Origin: Phycisphaeraceae bacterium
GTDB taxonomy: Bacteria > Planctomycetota > Phycisphaerae > Phycisphaerales > UBA1924
DNA: 64,000 bases
Direction of reading: 5' to 3'
Assembly: GCA_007693965.1 (NCBI GenBank)
Contig: RECQ01000057.1
Span: 32,445-96,444 of the forward strand
In this document: piece by piece, positions 38,177 to 47,313 of the stretch
Layout of the letters: every line of letters starts with the position of its first letter
How positions within the stretch are numbered: the stretch's first letter is position 1
Position numbers and translations under genes: made by a program
The notes under the pieces: model-generated
The model's input: only the letters and a program-made list of their open reading frames with translations
The model's database searches: none
Told to the model about the DNA's origin: nothing

Positions 38177-39022
38177 TCACCTCTTCGCAGTCCCCGCCGG
38201 CTCGCTCAGCAGCTTCTCCGCGTAGCTGTTCATCGCGTCGCGGAGCTGTTCGAAGCTGTCGAGGACGTACAGAATCGGCTGGTAGTGATCGATCTCGAAG
38301 CTGGTGTCGCAGACGCGCTCCATCTCGAAGGGGCGGCGCTCCACCTCGTCTGACTGGAGGGCGTGGCGGCCTTCGCCGTCGGATGAGATCAGGCCCGAGC
38401 CGTAGAGCTTCAGGCGGCCGTCCTCGCGGATGAGGCCGAACTCGACGGTGAACCAGAAGAGGCGGGCCAGGCGCTCGGTGTGGTATGGGTCGTTGGTGTG
38501 CAGGGCGGCCTGGCCGTAGGTCTGGAGGAAGTCGGCGAAGACGGGGTCCGCGTGCAGGGGGACGTGGCCGAAGACATCGTGGATGATGTCGGGCTCGGGC
38601 AGGTAGTCCATCGAGTTCTTGGGGCGAACGGTGATGGTGGTGGGGAACTGGCGCTTGGCGAGGAAGGCGAAGAAGCTCTTGGCGGGCAGGTAGCCAGGCA
38701 CGCCGCGGCTCTGCCAGCCGGTCATGCGGGCCAGGTTGGCGTTGACCTCGCGGAGGTCGGGCACGCCGTCTTCCTTGAGGTTGATGACGCGGAGGCCGTC
38801 GAGGAAGACGTTGGAGGCGTCTTTTTCGAGCTGCTCCATGCGGCGTTTGAAGAGGATGCTCCAGACCTCGTGGTCGTCATCGCTGTAGCGGTCGTAGTGC
38901 TGGGTGATGACCATCGAGTCCACGTCGATCTGGTCGGCCGGCTGATCCTCGCTGGCCTTGGCGGCCTCGAGGGCCTGCCGGGCCTCGTCGGTGTCAATCA
39001 CGTTGTGCCAGATGCTCGACAT
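38177..39022 (-). CDS. phhA: Phenylalanine-4-hydroxylase family (biopterin-dependent aromatic amino acid hydroxylase)
   Basis: 281 residues from ATG 39022 (MSSIWHNVIDTDEAR). The Fe(II) site is visible: two His in PDIIHDVFGHVPLHADP and Glu in FWFTVEFGLI. The bacterial single-domain length (no regulatory ACT domain) fits PhhA, which converts phenylalanine to tyrosine with a pterin cofactor. GVPGYLPAKSFFAFLAKRQFP and YLPEPD are further family blocks. The upstream extension is low-complexity and excluded. Tyrosine- or tryptophan-specific members share the motif, so substrate choice is inferred. No pterin-recycling (PhhB) gene is adjacent. Confidence 0.92.
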   Translation of the reverse strand: MSSIWHNVIDTDEARQALEAAKASEDQPADQIDVDSMVITQHYDRYSDDDHEVWSILFKRRMEQLEKDASNVFLDGLRVINLKEDGVPDLREVNANLARMTGWQSRGVPGYLPAKSFFAFLAKRQFPTTITVRPKNSMDYLPEPDIIHDVFGHVPLHADPVFADFLQTYGQAALHTNDPYHTERLARLFWFTVEFGLIREDGRLKLYGSGLISSDGEGRHALQSDEVERRPFEMERVCDTSFEIDHYQPILYVLDSFEQLRDAMNSYAEKLLSEPAGTAKR

Positions 39023-39321
39023 GTGTAAGCCTCCATTGCCGGTTGCGTGCTGCTCGCCGCCGTTGCGGGCCGTGGAGCCCGGTGGGCGGGCGAGCCGGGC
39101 ATAGGGTTCTCGGGGGCGTGTCCCCGCTGGATGGAACCCAGGCCGCCTCTCAGGCGCCCTGTTTCCCGGCGGCGTTTGTTCCACAACATGATAGCAGCCG
39201 CCCCAACGCCGATCCGGGGTGGGGGAGCAGGGGATATGTTTGTCCAGAACGGGTTGAAGGCCCTGACTTCAAGATCGGGTGCAGTGCTATGCTTGAGGTG
39301 GCAGGCAGCGGGGTTTGGACA
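39023..39321. promoter_or_regulatory. Divergent intergenic region between phhA and the phosphoribosyltransferase gene
   Basis: About 300 bp. Contains no supported gene, though a weak in-frame ATG at 39289 could lengthen the next gene by 11 residues. The stretch 39170-39310 is less GC-rich and probably holds both promoters. No strong palindrome or RNA gene was seen. Confidence 0.3.
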
Positions 39322-39954
39322 ATGCGATTCACCGATCGACAGGATGCAGGGCGGCGACTTGGGGAGGCGCTGGCGCCGATGGCGTTGGAGTCGCCGGTGG
39401 TTCTGGGGATTCCCCGCGGGGGTGTGATCGTTGCGGCGGAGGTTGCGCGGATGCTTGGGGCGCCGCTCGATGTGGCTCTGGTCAGCAAGCTGCGCCATCC
39501 GAACCAGCCGGAGCTCGCCATCGGCGCCATCGGTGAAGACGGTGGGGCTTTTCTGCACGAGGAGACCGCGGCGGATGTGACGGAGGATGCGATCTTCCGG
39601 GAAGAGCGCGATCGACTTGAAAAGCTGCGAAGCAGGGCCCGCGCCTACCGGGCGGCGCGGGCGCCGGTTGATGTTGCAGGGCGGATCGTGATCCTGGTGG
39701 ACGATGGCGTCGCCACCGGATCGACCATGGCCGCGGCGGCGCGGTTGATGCGGGCGCATGGGCCGGCGCGCCTGGTGATTGCGCTGCCGGTGGCGGCTGA
39801 GGGGGCTGTCGAGTCGCTGCGGGGCGAGGCGGATGAGATCGTGTGCATCCACACGCCGCAAGGGTTGCATGCGGTGTGCCACTACTATGAATCGTTTTAC
39901 GAGACGAGGGACGACGATGTTGTCGCGGCGCTTGCGGCGTCGGTGGCGGGGTGA
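39322..39954 (+). CDS. Phosphoribosyltransferase family protein
   Basis: 210 residues from ATG 39322 (MRFTDRQDAGRRLGEALAPM). The type-I PRTase signature with the PRPP loop is VILVDDGVATGSTMAAAA. The N-terminal block VVLGIPRGGVIVAAEVARML and LVSKLRHPNQPELAIGAI identify the subfamily often seen alone or fused to a dienelactone-hydrolase-like domain; substrates there are unknown. The C terminus ends HAVCHYYESFYETRDDDVV, a typical late helix of these proteins. It is a monocistronic gene followed by a REP-like hairpin. Confidence 0.88.
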   Translation: MRFTDRQDAGRRLGEALAPMALESPVVLGIPRGGVIVAAEVARMLGAPLDVALVSKLRHPNQPELAIGAIGEDGGAFLHEETAADVTEDAIFREERDRLEKLRSRARAYRAARAPVDVAGRIVILVDDGVATGSTMAAAARLMRAHGPARLVIALPVAAEGAVESLRGEADEIVCIHTPQGLHAVCHYYESFYETRDDDVVAALAASVAG

Positions 39955-39970
39955 GGGCTTGGTGTGATTT

Positions 39971-40005
39971 GCGTGGCAGAGACGAGGACGCCTCTACCAC
40001 GGCGC
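39971..40005. repeat. Family-C REP-like hairpin
   Basis: GTGGCAGAG and CTCTACCAC arms around ACGAGGACGC give an imperfect stem. The same sequence type occurs twice, in inverted orientation, at 55661-55824. It lies 17 bp past the phosphoribosyltransferase stop, between it and the convergent mreD, so it may also act as a terminator. Confidence 0.6.
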
Positions 40006-40028
40006 ACGTCTTTGCAGTGGTGTCCGTC

Positions 40029-40598
40029 TCAGACGCGGCGGATCCGCGGCCGGCTGACGCTCTGCTGGAAGCCGAAGATGGGCATTGCGGACTGGAGGGC
40101 AGCGCCCAGCGGCAGGGCGAGTATGGCGGTGTAGACCGCAGCGCCGAGGCCGGCGACCAGCGTTGCGCCTGCGGTGATTTCCAGTCGCGAATCGAACCAT
40201 GATCTCGACACGTAGGCGAAGACCGCGACGATTTCGAGCAACGACACCGCGATGAGGGAGAGTAAGGCGATGGTGAAGATGTTGCGGCGCATCACAAGCG
40301 TTCGCATGGTGAGGATTGCGTAGGCGCTGACGAGGCAGCCGAGGGCCTTGGGTCCGACGAGGGTGATTGTCTCCAGGCCGCTGGCGCTGACGAGGGGGGC
40401 GGTGAGATCGAGCCCGACGCCGATGATGAGGGCCGCCCACAGTGCGGTCAGGCGCGGGGCGTGGAGCGAGACGATGACCAGGAGCACCATGACGAAACTT
40501 GGCGCCACGCCGGAGGCGCCGAGCTGCAGCGCATCTTTCAGCCCCAGCTCGAGGCCGAAGAGAATCCATGCGGTGAGCGCGAAGGCGATCCAGCTCAC
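40029..40598 (-). CDS. mreD: Rod shape-determining protein MreD (predicted)
   Basis: 189 residues from GTG 40598 (MSWIAFALTAWILFGLELGL as translated), overlapping the mreC stop by 4 bp (GTGA). Five or six membrane helices (FVMVLLVIVSL, ALWAALIIGVGLDL, IFTIALLSLIAVSLLEIVAVF) and LIIGVGLDLTAP match the MreD fold, and its place after mreC is the usual one. MreD sequences are poorly conserved, so the call rests on topology and order. It belongs to the elongasome that directs lateral peptidoglycan synthesis. Confidence 0.8.
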   Translation of the reverse strand: MSWIAFALTAWILFGLELGLKDALQLGASGVAPSFVMVLLVIVSLHAPRLTALWAALIIGVGLDLTAPLVSASGLETITLVGPKALGCLVSAYAILTMRTLVMRRNIFTIALLSLIAVSLLEIVAVFAYVSRSWFDSRLEITAGATLVAGLGAAVYTAILALPLGAALQSAMPIFGFQQSVSRPRIRRV

Positions 40599-41449
40599 GG
40601 CGAATCCTCCAGGACGGGCACGCGCAGCACGACCCGCTGGACTCTGTCGAGCTGGAGATCGGGCCGAACGGTGATCTCCAGGCGCAGCGGCGCGTTCTCC
40701 TTGGGCGCAACGCGTTCGACGCGGCCGAGGACCAGCATCTGCGCTGTCTCGGGCCATTCAGGATCCTGAAGACGCACGGTCTGTCCGGGCTCGACGCCGA
40801 CAGCGCCTTCGGAGAGGTCGCCGTGCAGGACGCCATCGCGTGTGCCACGGATGTGGCAGCGGACGCCGCTGGCGCCTTCGCCGGTCATCACCAGGGCCTG
40901 GATCCATCCTGCATCGCGGCGGGTGATGGGGAGCACCGAGCTTGTGAGCCTGCCGGACTCGACCACGCGACCGACCAGGTTGTCGCCGCTGACGACGGCG
41001 ACGGAATCGCCCTGGGTGACGCCGCGATTTCGCCCGGCGTCGAGTGTGAGCAGGCCGGAGACGGTGTCGCTGGAGGCGCCGACGACGCGGGCGTGAAATG
41101 CGGCGAACTCGATGTCGGGGGCGGTGGCGCGGCCCTGTTGCAGCTCGCGGATCTGACTCTCGAGCTCCATGATGCGACGTTCGGCGTCGAGCCAGAGCGT
41201 TTTGAACTCGTTCCGCTGGATCGCAAGGCTGGCGGAGTCGGGGTCTGTCGGGAGTGTGGCGGATCGGGCCGGGCGGAAGGAGCGGGAGACGAAGGACGCC
41301 GCATTCGAGATGGGCGCGAGCACGAACATGACCGGTTCGCGCAGCCCGGCCACGAAGCCCGACACACCCGCGGGCGCAAAGGTGAGCGCCAGCAGCAGGA
41401 GCGTGGTGAGCAGGAGGAGGCGATGCGGGCTGAGCGTTCCCTTCGGCAT
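40595..41449 (-). CDS. mreC: Rod shape-determining protein MreC
   Basis: 284 residues. An N-terminal membrane anchor (LLLLTTLLLLALTFAPAG) is followed by a coiled coil (FKTLWLDAERRIMELESQIRELQQ) and a beta-rich periplasmic domain with ARVVGASSDTVSGLLTLDAG, RGVTQGDSVAVVSGDNLVGRV and VLPITRRDAG, the typical MreC order. It bridges MreB inside the cell to the peptidoglycan machinery outside. It lies 56 bp after mreB and is coupled to mreD. Confidence 0.92.
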   Translation of the reverse strand: MPKGTLSPHRLLLLTTLLLLALTFAPAGVSGFVAGLREPVMFVLAPISNAASFVSRSFRPARSATLPTDPDSASLAIQRNEFKTLWLDAERRIMELESQIRELQQGRATAPDIEFAAFHARVVGASSDTVSGLLTLDAGRNRGVTQGDSVAVVSGDNLVGRVVESGRLTSSVLPITRRDAGWIQALVMTGEGASGVRCHIRGTRDGVLHGDLSEGAVGVEPGQTVRLQDPEWPETAQMLVLGRVERVAPKENAPLRLEITVRPDLQLDRVQRVVLRVPVLEDSP

Positions 41450-41505
41450 GGCGGATGGCGCCGGCGCGTGGTTTTGCCCCTGGTTTCAGCGGCGGCGGTT
41501 GGGGA

Positions 41506-42555
41506 TCAGAAGTCCATGTCGTTCTCGAGCGTCTTTTTCCACTTGTCGAGGTTCTCGAGATAGATGGCCGTGCCTCGGGCCACGCAGGTGAGGGGATCCT
41601 CGGCGACGCGGCACTCCAGTCCGGTGCTGGTGGAGAGGACGATGTCCATGCCGCGGAGCAGGGCTCCGCCTCCGGCCAGGACGATACCGTTGTTCACCAG
41701 GTCCGCCGCCAGTTCGGGCTCGGCCCGCTCCAGCGTGCGGGTCACGCACTCGGTGATGGTGCTGATGGGCTCCATGAGCGCCTCGCGGACCTCCTCGGAT
41801 GTGATGACCATTTTTCGAGGGAGTCCGGAGATCATGTCGCGGCCGCGGACCTCCATCGACGTCTCTTCGCCGACGGGGGCGGCGGAGCCGATTTCGATCT
41901 TGATGCGCTCGGCGCTCTGCTCGCCGATCATGAGGTTGTAGGTCTTCTTGAGGTGGCTGATGATCGCCTCATCGAGATCGTCGCCGGCGACGCGGACGGA
42001 TTCGCACACGGCGATGTCGCCGAGCGACATGATGGCGACTTCGGTGGTGCCGCCGCCGATGTCGACGATCATGGAGGCGGTGGGTTCGGCGAAGGGGAGC
42101 TTGGCGCCGATGGCGGCGGCGATGGGCTCTTCAACCAGGTAGATGCGGCGGGCGCCGGCGCGTTCGGCGGAGTCGAAGACGGCGCGTTTCTCGACGGCGG
42201 TGATGCCGGAGGGCACCGAGATGACGACTCGGGGGCCGAAGATCTTGTTGCGGCCGTTCACCTTGCGGATGAAGTAGCCGAGCATCGCCTCGGTGATCTC
42301 GAAGTCGCTGATCACGCCGTCCTTGAGGGGACGGATGGCGGTGATGGAGCCGGGGGTCTTGCCCAGCATCTCCTTGGCGACCCAACCGACAGCGTTGCCG
42401 CCATCGATGACCTGGTTGGTTCCCTTGCGTACAGCGACGACGCTGGGTTCGTTCAGGACGATGCCTTCGCCGCGCACTGCGACGAGTGTGTTGCAGGTCC
42501 CGAGGTCGATCCCCATGTCGACGCTGAACCATCTGAGAATGTTGTCAAAATTCAC
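41506..42555 (-). CDS. mreB: Rod shape-determining protein MreB
   Basis: 349 residues from GTG 42555 (MNFDNILRWFSVDMGIDLGT as translated). That start restores the amphipathic N-terminal helix typical of MreB; the ORF extends upstream but with unrelated residues. Actin-fold motifs: DMGIDLGTCNTLVAV (phosphate 1), SMIVDIGGGTTEVAIMSLGD (phosphate 2) and NGIVLAGGGALLRGMD (adenosine). Cys replaces the usual Ala in GTANTLV. It forms membrane filaments that organise cell-wall growth. First gene of an mreB-mreC-mreD operon, showing that this planctomycete has the rod-type elongation system. Confidence 0.95.
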   Translation of the reverse strand: MNFDNILRWFSVDMGIDLGTCNTLVAVRGEGIVLNEPSVVAVRKGTNQVIDGGNAVGWVAKEMLGKTPGSITAIRPLKDGVISDFEITEAMLGYFIRKVNGRNKIFGPRVVISVPSGITAVEKRAVFDSAERAGARRIYLVEEPIAAAIGAKLPFAEPTASMIVDIGGGTTEVAIMSLGDIAVCESVRVAGDDLDEAIISHLKKTYNLMIGEQSAERIKIEIGSAAPVGEETSMEVRGRDMISGLPRKMVITSEEVREALMEPISTITECVTRTLERAEPELAADLVNNGIVLAGGGALLRGMDIVLSTSTGLECRVAEDPLTCVARGTAIYLENLDKWKKTLENDMDF

Positions 42556-42737
42556 GACGTGCAGCACTCCGCTGGGCGCATCGGGCCGTTGGGCGGGCGT
42601 TGCATCCTTGAACGCCACATGTCGCCACGATCGGCATGATCGCCCGGGAGGCTCAAAGTTATCGGATTTTCGCTTGTCGTGCGTCGGCCGACGCGCGAAT
42701 GGGTCGGCCGCGAGGGGAATCACCCGCCATCAGGGGA

Positions 42738-42950
42738 CTATCGGCCGTCCAGGCGGATGGCGTTCGAATCCTGCAGGCTGAAGGGCGCGAGCGCACCGGA
42801 TTCGGGGGAGACCTTCGTTCCCGCCTGCCAGACGATCACCACCGCCCCGAGGAGGCAGACGACCGCGATGAAGAAGAGAGCGGTGTAGACGTTGGGCCCC
42901 GGGCGCTGCCGCGCGTGTGAACCGGGCATCTGCATCCCGAACTGGCTCAT
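42738..42950 (-). CDS. Small single-pass membrane protein
   Basis: 70 residues from ATG 42950 (MSQFGMQMPGSHARQRPGPN). One membrane helix, VYTALFFIAVVCLLGAVVIVW, at about residues 22-42, is followed by a short polar tail. It lies upstream of mreB on the same strand and directly downstream of the coiled-coil protein gene, so it may belong to the same cell-envelope transcription unit. No family was recognised. Confidence 0.65.
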   Translation of the reverse strand: MSQFGMQMPGSHARQRPGPNVYTALFFIAVVCLLGAVVIVWQAGTKVSPESGALAPFSLQDSNAIRLDGR

Positions 42951-43035
42951 GATCGATCGCTCCCGAACGGCGCTGTGCGGCCGAAGGCTTGGGTATTCTG
43001 TCGGACAGACGAGGGGGATGGGGTCGAGGTGAGGG

Positions 43036-43881
43036 TCAGCGGATGAAGGTGACCAGATCGCCCCGGCGGACATCGCCGCCGCGGTTGAGTGTGTCGATGC
43101 GTCCGGAGGCCACGTTCAGGTCCGCGGTTTCGACCACCAGTTTGGCGACGAAGCGGTTTTCACGGGAGATGGTGAGCTCCATGCCCGGCTCGATGCGGTC
43201 GGATGTGCCGGCGTCGATCTGGGCCATGATGGCGCCGCTGGCTGGATCGCGGCGGACGTTTGTCACGCGGGCCGTCACCGGACTGTGGACGCGATCGCGC
43301 GCGTCCCGGCCACTTGAAGCGACGGCTGTGCCCGTATCGAGTTGTCGACGAAGATCCGCCAGGCGCTCCTGCAGGGCCCGGTTGGACTCCATCGCCACTT
43401 CGAGCTGGGCGGAGAGATCGTTGACGCGATCGGCGAGCTGCACTTCGCGCTGCGCGAAGGTGAGTTCATTCTGACGGAGGCGGGCCACTTCGTCGTACAT
43501 CGTCTCGATGAGGGAGGCCTGCGTCTGGCCGGTGGCTGCGAGCTGATCGATGCGCGACTGGATGGCCAGCGTGGCGGCTTCGGCCGTCTTGGCCTCCGCC
43601 AGCAGGCGACCCTGCTCACGCTGGAGCAACTCCTTGTCGCGGCGCATTTCGCGGGACTGGACTTCGAGGTCGTCGATCTGCCCCTGGAGCGAGGACTCAC
43701 GTCCTGCCTGGGCGGCCCGCTCGGCCTGAAGCTGCGTACGCATCTCTTCCTTGGCCAGCCGCTCCGACTGGAACTGGGAGGTGATGCGATCGGCGTTGGC
43801 GCTGTAGGCGATCGAGAGCGCGGCGAGCAGAATGCTGAGGACCGCGGCGAACACCGCGAGGATCTTGGTCAACCAGTGCAC
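43036..43881 (-). CDS. Coiled-coil envelope protein
   Basis: 281 residues. An N-terminal membrane anchor (ILAVFAAVLSILLAALSIAYSA) is followed by a long heptad coiled coil (about residues 35-185; for example LQGQIDDLEVQSREMRRDKELLQREQ) and a small beta-rich C-terminal domain containing VTARVTNVRRDPASGAIMAQID, SDRIEPGMELTISRENRFVAKL and RRGDLVTFIR. The layout (anchor, coil, beta domain) mimics MreC, although no MreC signature is present. It is upstream of mreB on the same strand, consistent with an elongasome-linked role (inference). Confidence 0.75.
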   Translation of the reverse strand: MHWLTKILAVFAAVLSILLAALSIAYSANADRITSQFQSERLAKEEMRTQLQAERAAQAGRESSLQGQIDDLEVQSREMRRDKELLQREQGRLLAEAKTAEAATLAIQSRIDQLAATGQTQASLIETMYDEVARLRQNELTFAQREVQLADRVNDLSAQLEVAMESNRALQERLADLRRQLDTGTAVASSGRDARDRVHSPVTARVTNVRRDPASGAIMAQIDAGTSDRIEPGMELTISRENRFVAKLVVETADLNVASGRIDTLNRGGDVRRGDLVTFIR

Positions 43882-44123
43882 GTTCGGCTCCTGAAAATCG
43901 GATCATGGGGCTGACAACGTCCGCACATGCGATGCGCGGGAAGGACAGCGCCCCTCTGGACTCCAGATACGCAGCATACGCCGCTTTGGATCCCTCGTCC
44001 CGTCCGACGGCCATCCGGGAGAGGTCAAAAATCAAGGGATCTGTCCTAGATTCCGCCCGAACGCCCCGCCTGTCAACCCGCACGGGCGCATCGGGGGGCA
44101 AGAAGTGTGCTTCAGCCGGAAAA

Positions 44124-45227
44124 TCAGGGCTCGGCCGACGCTGATCGGACGTTGCCGGGAGAGCGACGATAGAGGTCCTGCCCCGCCAGCCGGTCGGTGA
44201 TTCGCAGTACAGAGGAGGCCGCGGTGACGCTCACGATTCCCGTTCGATCCTGCATCAGCTCGTTCAATTTCCCCAGGTTCTCCGTACCGCCGGTTTCTCC
44301 GAGGACGTAGGCGGCCTGAGCCCGCAGGGCGGGGAGGGTGTTGTCGAGAAATTCGCGGGCGATGAAGGCGCCCTGCGGCAGACCGAGCTGGGCCAGCGAG
44401 GATGCTGCGGCCAGGCGGACCTCGGCGGGCATCCGATCCTCGCCGCGCATCGCGGTCAGGTAGATGAGCTGGTCGATGGAGCGGCGGTCGCCGACCTGGC
44501 CGATGATCTGCACCGCCAGGGCTGTGGCTTCGAGATCTTCGGGCCTGCTGGGATAGAGCGCGGCGCGGATGGTTTCGAGGGCGTCCAGATCGCCGAGTTT
44601 GACGAGGGCCTCGGCGATCTGCAGGCGCATGAGCCGGGTCTGGGAGAGCGGCGCGGTGGCCACACGGGCCTTGGCCGCCTCGCGCAGCATCGGGATGGCG
44701 GAGGCGTCCCCCATCTCGCCCAGGACGAAGGCGCCCAGGGCACGTATCTGGGGATCGCGATCTTCGAGCATGGCGGCGAGCGGTGAGGGATCGACCTTCC
44801 CGGTCGTCTGGTGCAGGGCGAAGATGGCGCCGGCGCGGACGCGCCTGTCGGGATCGTTGAGGAGCGGTTCGACGAAGGGCGCCGACTCGTGGAGCTGGAG
44901 CTTGCCGACCGTCATGGCTGCGGCGTAACGAACGCCGATGTTGTCATCGTGCAGGGCGCTGCGGACCAGGGGCTCGACGCGCCCGGGGGCGATCTGCAGG
45001 GCTTCGATGGCGTTGGCGCGGAGCAGTGGATCGTTGCTTGCCGCGGCATCGAGCAGCATTTCGAAGGCGCGCTCGCGCAGCTCGGAGCGCTTGAGCGGAT
45101 CGATGAATGACGCCTGGTTGTTCGTCGAGCGCTGGGCAGCGCAGGCAGCGATGAATCCTGAGCCTGTGAGCGCGAGCGCAAGCGTGATTACGCCGGCGCC
45201 GCTGCGAATTTTTGTGCTGGTGTGCAT
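44124..45227 (-). CDS. HEAT-repeat lipoprotein
   Basis: 367 residues from ATG 45227 (MHTSTKIRSGAGVITLALAL), giving a signal peptide with a lipobox Cys in GFIAAC. The rest is a run of HEAT/PBS-lyase-type repeats with the familiar DxxxxVRxxAAxxLG pattern (HDDNIGVRYAAAMTVGKL, NDPDRRVRAGAIFALHQT, DRDPQIRALGAFVLGEMGD, LPALRAQAAYVLGETGG). It is predicted to be a membrane-anchored protein-interaction scaffold outside the cytoplasm. It lies 16 bp after lnt, which makes mature lipoproteins, and upstream of the coiled-coil and mre genes. Confidence 0.82.
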   Translation of the reverse strand: MHTSTKIRSGAGVITLALALTGSGFIAACAAQRSTNNQASFIDPLKRSELRERAFEMLLDAAASNDPLLRANAIEALQIAPGRVEPLVRSALHDDNIGVRYAAAMTVGKLQLHESAPFVEPLLNDPDRRVRAGAIFALHQTTGKVDPSPLAAMLEDRDPQIRALGAFVLGEMGDASAIPMLREAAKARVATAPLSQTRLMRLQIAEALVKLGDLDALETIRAALYPSRPEDLEATALAVQIIGQVGDRRSIDQLIYLTAMRGEDRMPAEVRLAAASSLAQLGLPQGAFIAREFLDNTLPALRAQAAYVLGETGGTENLGKLNELMQDRTGIVSVTAASSVLRITDRLAGQDLYRRSPGNVRSASAEP

Positions 45228-45243
45228 GGGTCTGGCTGCTCCA

Positions 45244-47178
45244 TCAGTGTCGGTTCTTCTTGGATCGCGAGGCGGGTGATCTGGAGTCTTTCTCGGCGCT
45301 TTCCGACTCTGCTCTTGCCGCCGCTCTGTGCTCACGCCGGGATCTTCGCTCGCGGGCGGCGTCGACTCCTGCCAGCCCCAGCCCGCCCAGCGCTGCGAGC
45401 AGACAGAGCCAGCCGAAGAGATCGCCGATGCGGGCGTAGATCGTGGCGGCGCCGTCGCCCGGGATCGGGACACTGACGCGCATCACGCCCTCGACATCGA
45501 CTTCTTCTTCTCGGTCATCGGGCCCGCGGGCGATGACTCTTCCGGCGCCGTCGATCAGGCAGGAGATGCCGGTGTTGGCCGCCCGCACCATAGGCGTACC
45601 CAGCTCGACGCAGCGCCAGCGGGCCGCCTGGAGGTGCTGCTCGCGGCCGCCTGAGAAGCGCCCGAACCAGCCGTCGTTGGTGAGGTTGATGATGACATCC
45701 GCCTGGCGGGCGCCATCCTGAAAGACGAGGCGCCGGCACAGGGCGGGCATGGTGGCCTCGAAGCAGATGGGCGCCGCCACACGCAGGGTTTCGGGGACGG
45801 GGCGGGCTTCGGGATCGGGGATGTGCAGGGGAACCTGCAGGGCATCGAAGTTGTCGCCGGCGTCGAGATTGAACGCCATGCCCGCAGCGCCGATGCTCAG
45901 CAGCTTTTCCTCCAGCCATTTGAAGCGCGAGATGTAGGGCATGTGCTCGCCGAAGGGTGTCAGATGAATTTTGTCATACCTGGCCTTCTGCACAGCGCCG
46001 CCGGCGATGACGAAGGCGCTGTTGTGCATCGCATCCTGCTCGAGGCCGTAGGCGCCGATGTCGTCGAGCGTCAGCTCCATGTTGGTTCGCGCGATCGCGC
46101 CGACAATCAGGGGCACGCGGATGGCTTGCTGCGTCTGCTTCAGGTACTCGTTGTAGTACGCGAGCGATGCGAGTCGTGACTGGTGGAGCCATTGCGCGGC
46201 GTCTTTGTTCAGGGCGAGGCCGGGGAACATGGTTTCGGGCCAGACGATCAGGTGCGGCGGGGGCTCGGTGTTGGCGGCGTCCCGGGTCAGCTCCTCGAAT
46301 CGCTGAAAGTCGATGCGGCGCTCCTGCTCGGTCCACGTCAGCTTGTTGTCCTGGGGAAGATTGGTCTGCAGGACGGTGATGTCGACGCGGATGGGCGTTT
46401 CGGGGGCGGCGTCGCGCCGGTGGAAGCCCGCGAGCGAGCCCAGCGCCAGCGCGATCAGCGCGACGACGGCGCTCAACACGCCGCTGAGCGCCGCCTTGCC
46501 CGGCTCGCGCCGGAGTGCGGTGAGCGCCACCGCGACGATGGCCGCGTTGACGGCGGCGGTGAGGAGGCTGACGCCGTAGGTCCCGATGAAGGCGGCCAGC
46601 GCCGCCCAGGCGCCCAGCTCGATGGTCGGGTGGGCGATGAGGAACCAGGGGTAGCCGTGGAAGACGACGGCGCCGCGGAGCATCTCGAGGCCGGTCCAGA
46701 TCACCGGCAAAGCGAGCGGGACGAGCCACCACGAGCCCGAAGCGCGAGCGAGGGGGGCGCCGGAGCCCGGAGCGGCGGCGGGCGCTGCGCCTTCTTCGGC
46801 GTCGGCGGCGATGACGACCGGTCCGCCCGCCGCCATGCGGGCCAGGCGGGCGCCGATCCAGACGAAGAGGGCGGGGTAGAGGGCGAGGTAGATCGCCAAC
46901 AGGGGATAGCCGGGGGCGGTGACGTCGATCAGCCAGCGCTGGTGGAAGAGCCACATGGGGATGGTGGCGAGGAAGACGGCGAGGGCCGCCAGCGCCGGAC
47001 GGGGCGTGCGCAGGGCGAGCCAGAAGAGGGGCGTGAGGGCGATGAAGGCCAGCGGCCAGAAGTCGAAGGGGGGGAAGGCGAGGCCGAAGAGGAGGGCGTG
47101 GAGAAGGCCGGCGCCGAGGGCGAAGAGAAAGGATCGGGCGCGCCCGGATGTGAGCCTGGGGGGAATCTGGGATTGCAT
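45244..47178 (-). CDS. lnt: Apolipoprotein N-acyltransferase
   Basis: 644 residues from ATG 47178 (MQSQIPPRLTSGRARSFLFA), longer than the ~510 of E. coli Lnt because of a long insert and a basic C-terminal tail. Several N-terminal membrane helices (GLAFPPFDFWPLAFIALTPL and GYPWFLIAHP are family blocks) precede the nitrilase-fold domain with the triad Glu in WPETMFPGLA, Lys in YDKIHLTPFGEHMPY and Cys in ICFEATMP. It adds the third acyl chain to lipoproteins, which implies a diderm-type lipoprotein pathway. A second membrane helix near the end (IGDLFGWLCLLAALGGLGLAG) is followed by a charged tail. Confidence 0.92.
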   Translation of the reverse strand: MQSQIPPRLTSGRARSFLFALGAGLLHALLFGLAFPPFDFWPLAFIALTPLFWLALRTPRPALAALAVFLATIPMWLFHQRWLIDVTAPGYPLLAIYLALYPALFVWIGARLARMAAGGPVVIAADAEEGAAPAAAPGSGAPLARASGSWWLVPLALPVIWTGLEMLRGAVVFHGYPWFLIAHPTIELGAWAALAAFIGTYGVSLLTAAVNAAIVAVALTALRREPGKAALSGVLSAVVALIALALGSLAGFHRRDAAPETPIRVDITVLQTNLPQDNKLTWTEQERRIDFQRFEELTRDAANTEPPPHLIVWPETMFPGLALNKDAAQWLHQSRLASLAYYNEYLKQTQQAIRVPLIVGAIARTNMELTLDDIGAYGLEQDAMHNSAFVIAGGAVQKARYDKIHLTPFGEHMPYISRFKWLEEKLLSIGAAGMAFNLDAGDNFDALQVPLHIPDPEARPVPETLRVAAPICFEATMPALCRRLVFQDGARQADVIINLTNDGWFGRFSGGREQHLQAARWRCVELGTPMVRAANTGISCLIDGAGRVIARGPDDREEEVDVEGVMRVSVPIPGDGAATIYARIGDLFGWLCLLAALGGLGLAGVDAARERRSRREHRAAARAESESAEKDSRSPASRSKKNRH

Positions 47179-47313
47179 GCTGCTCAGAGTGTATGGAGTG
47201 GGTGGTGGGGTGTGGGAGGGGGGAAGGAGGGGGGAGACGACGGCCCGGCGCCGCGGCGGGGCGGAGCGGCATGGTTGCGGCTCTCGCGGATGCGTCGGCT
47301 CTATACTTTGCGC

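Noticed and set aside
46183..47313. Long plus-strand open frame across lnt
   Set aside because: It is the reverse-strand shadow of a GC-rich gene; only its last 70 codons (DUF433) form a real protein.
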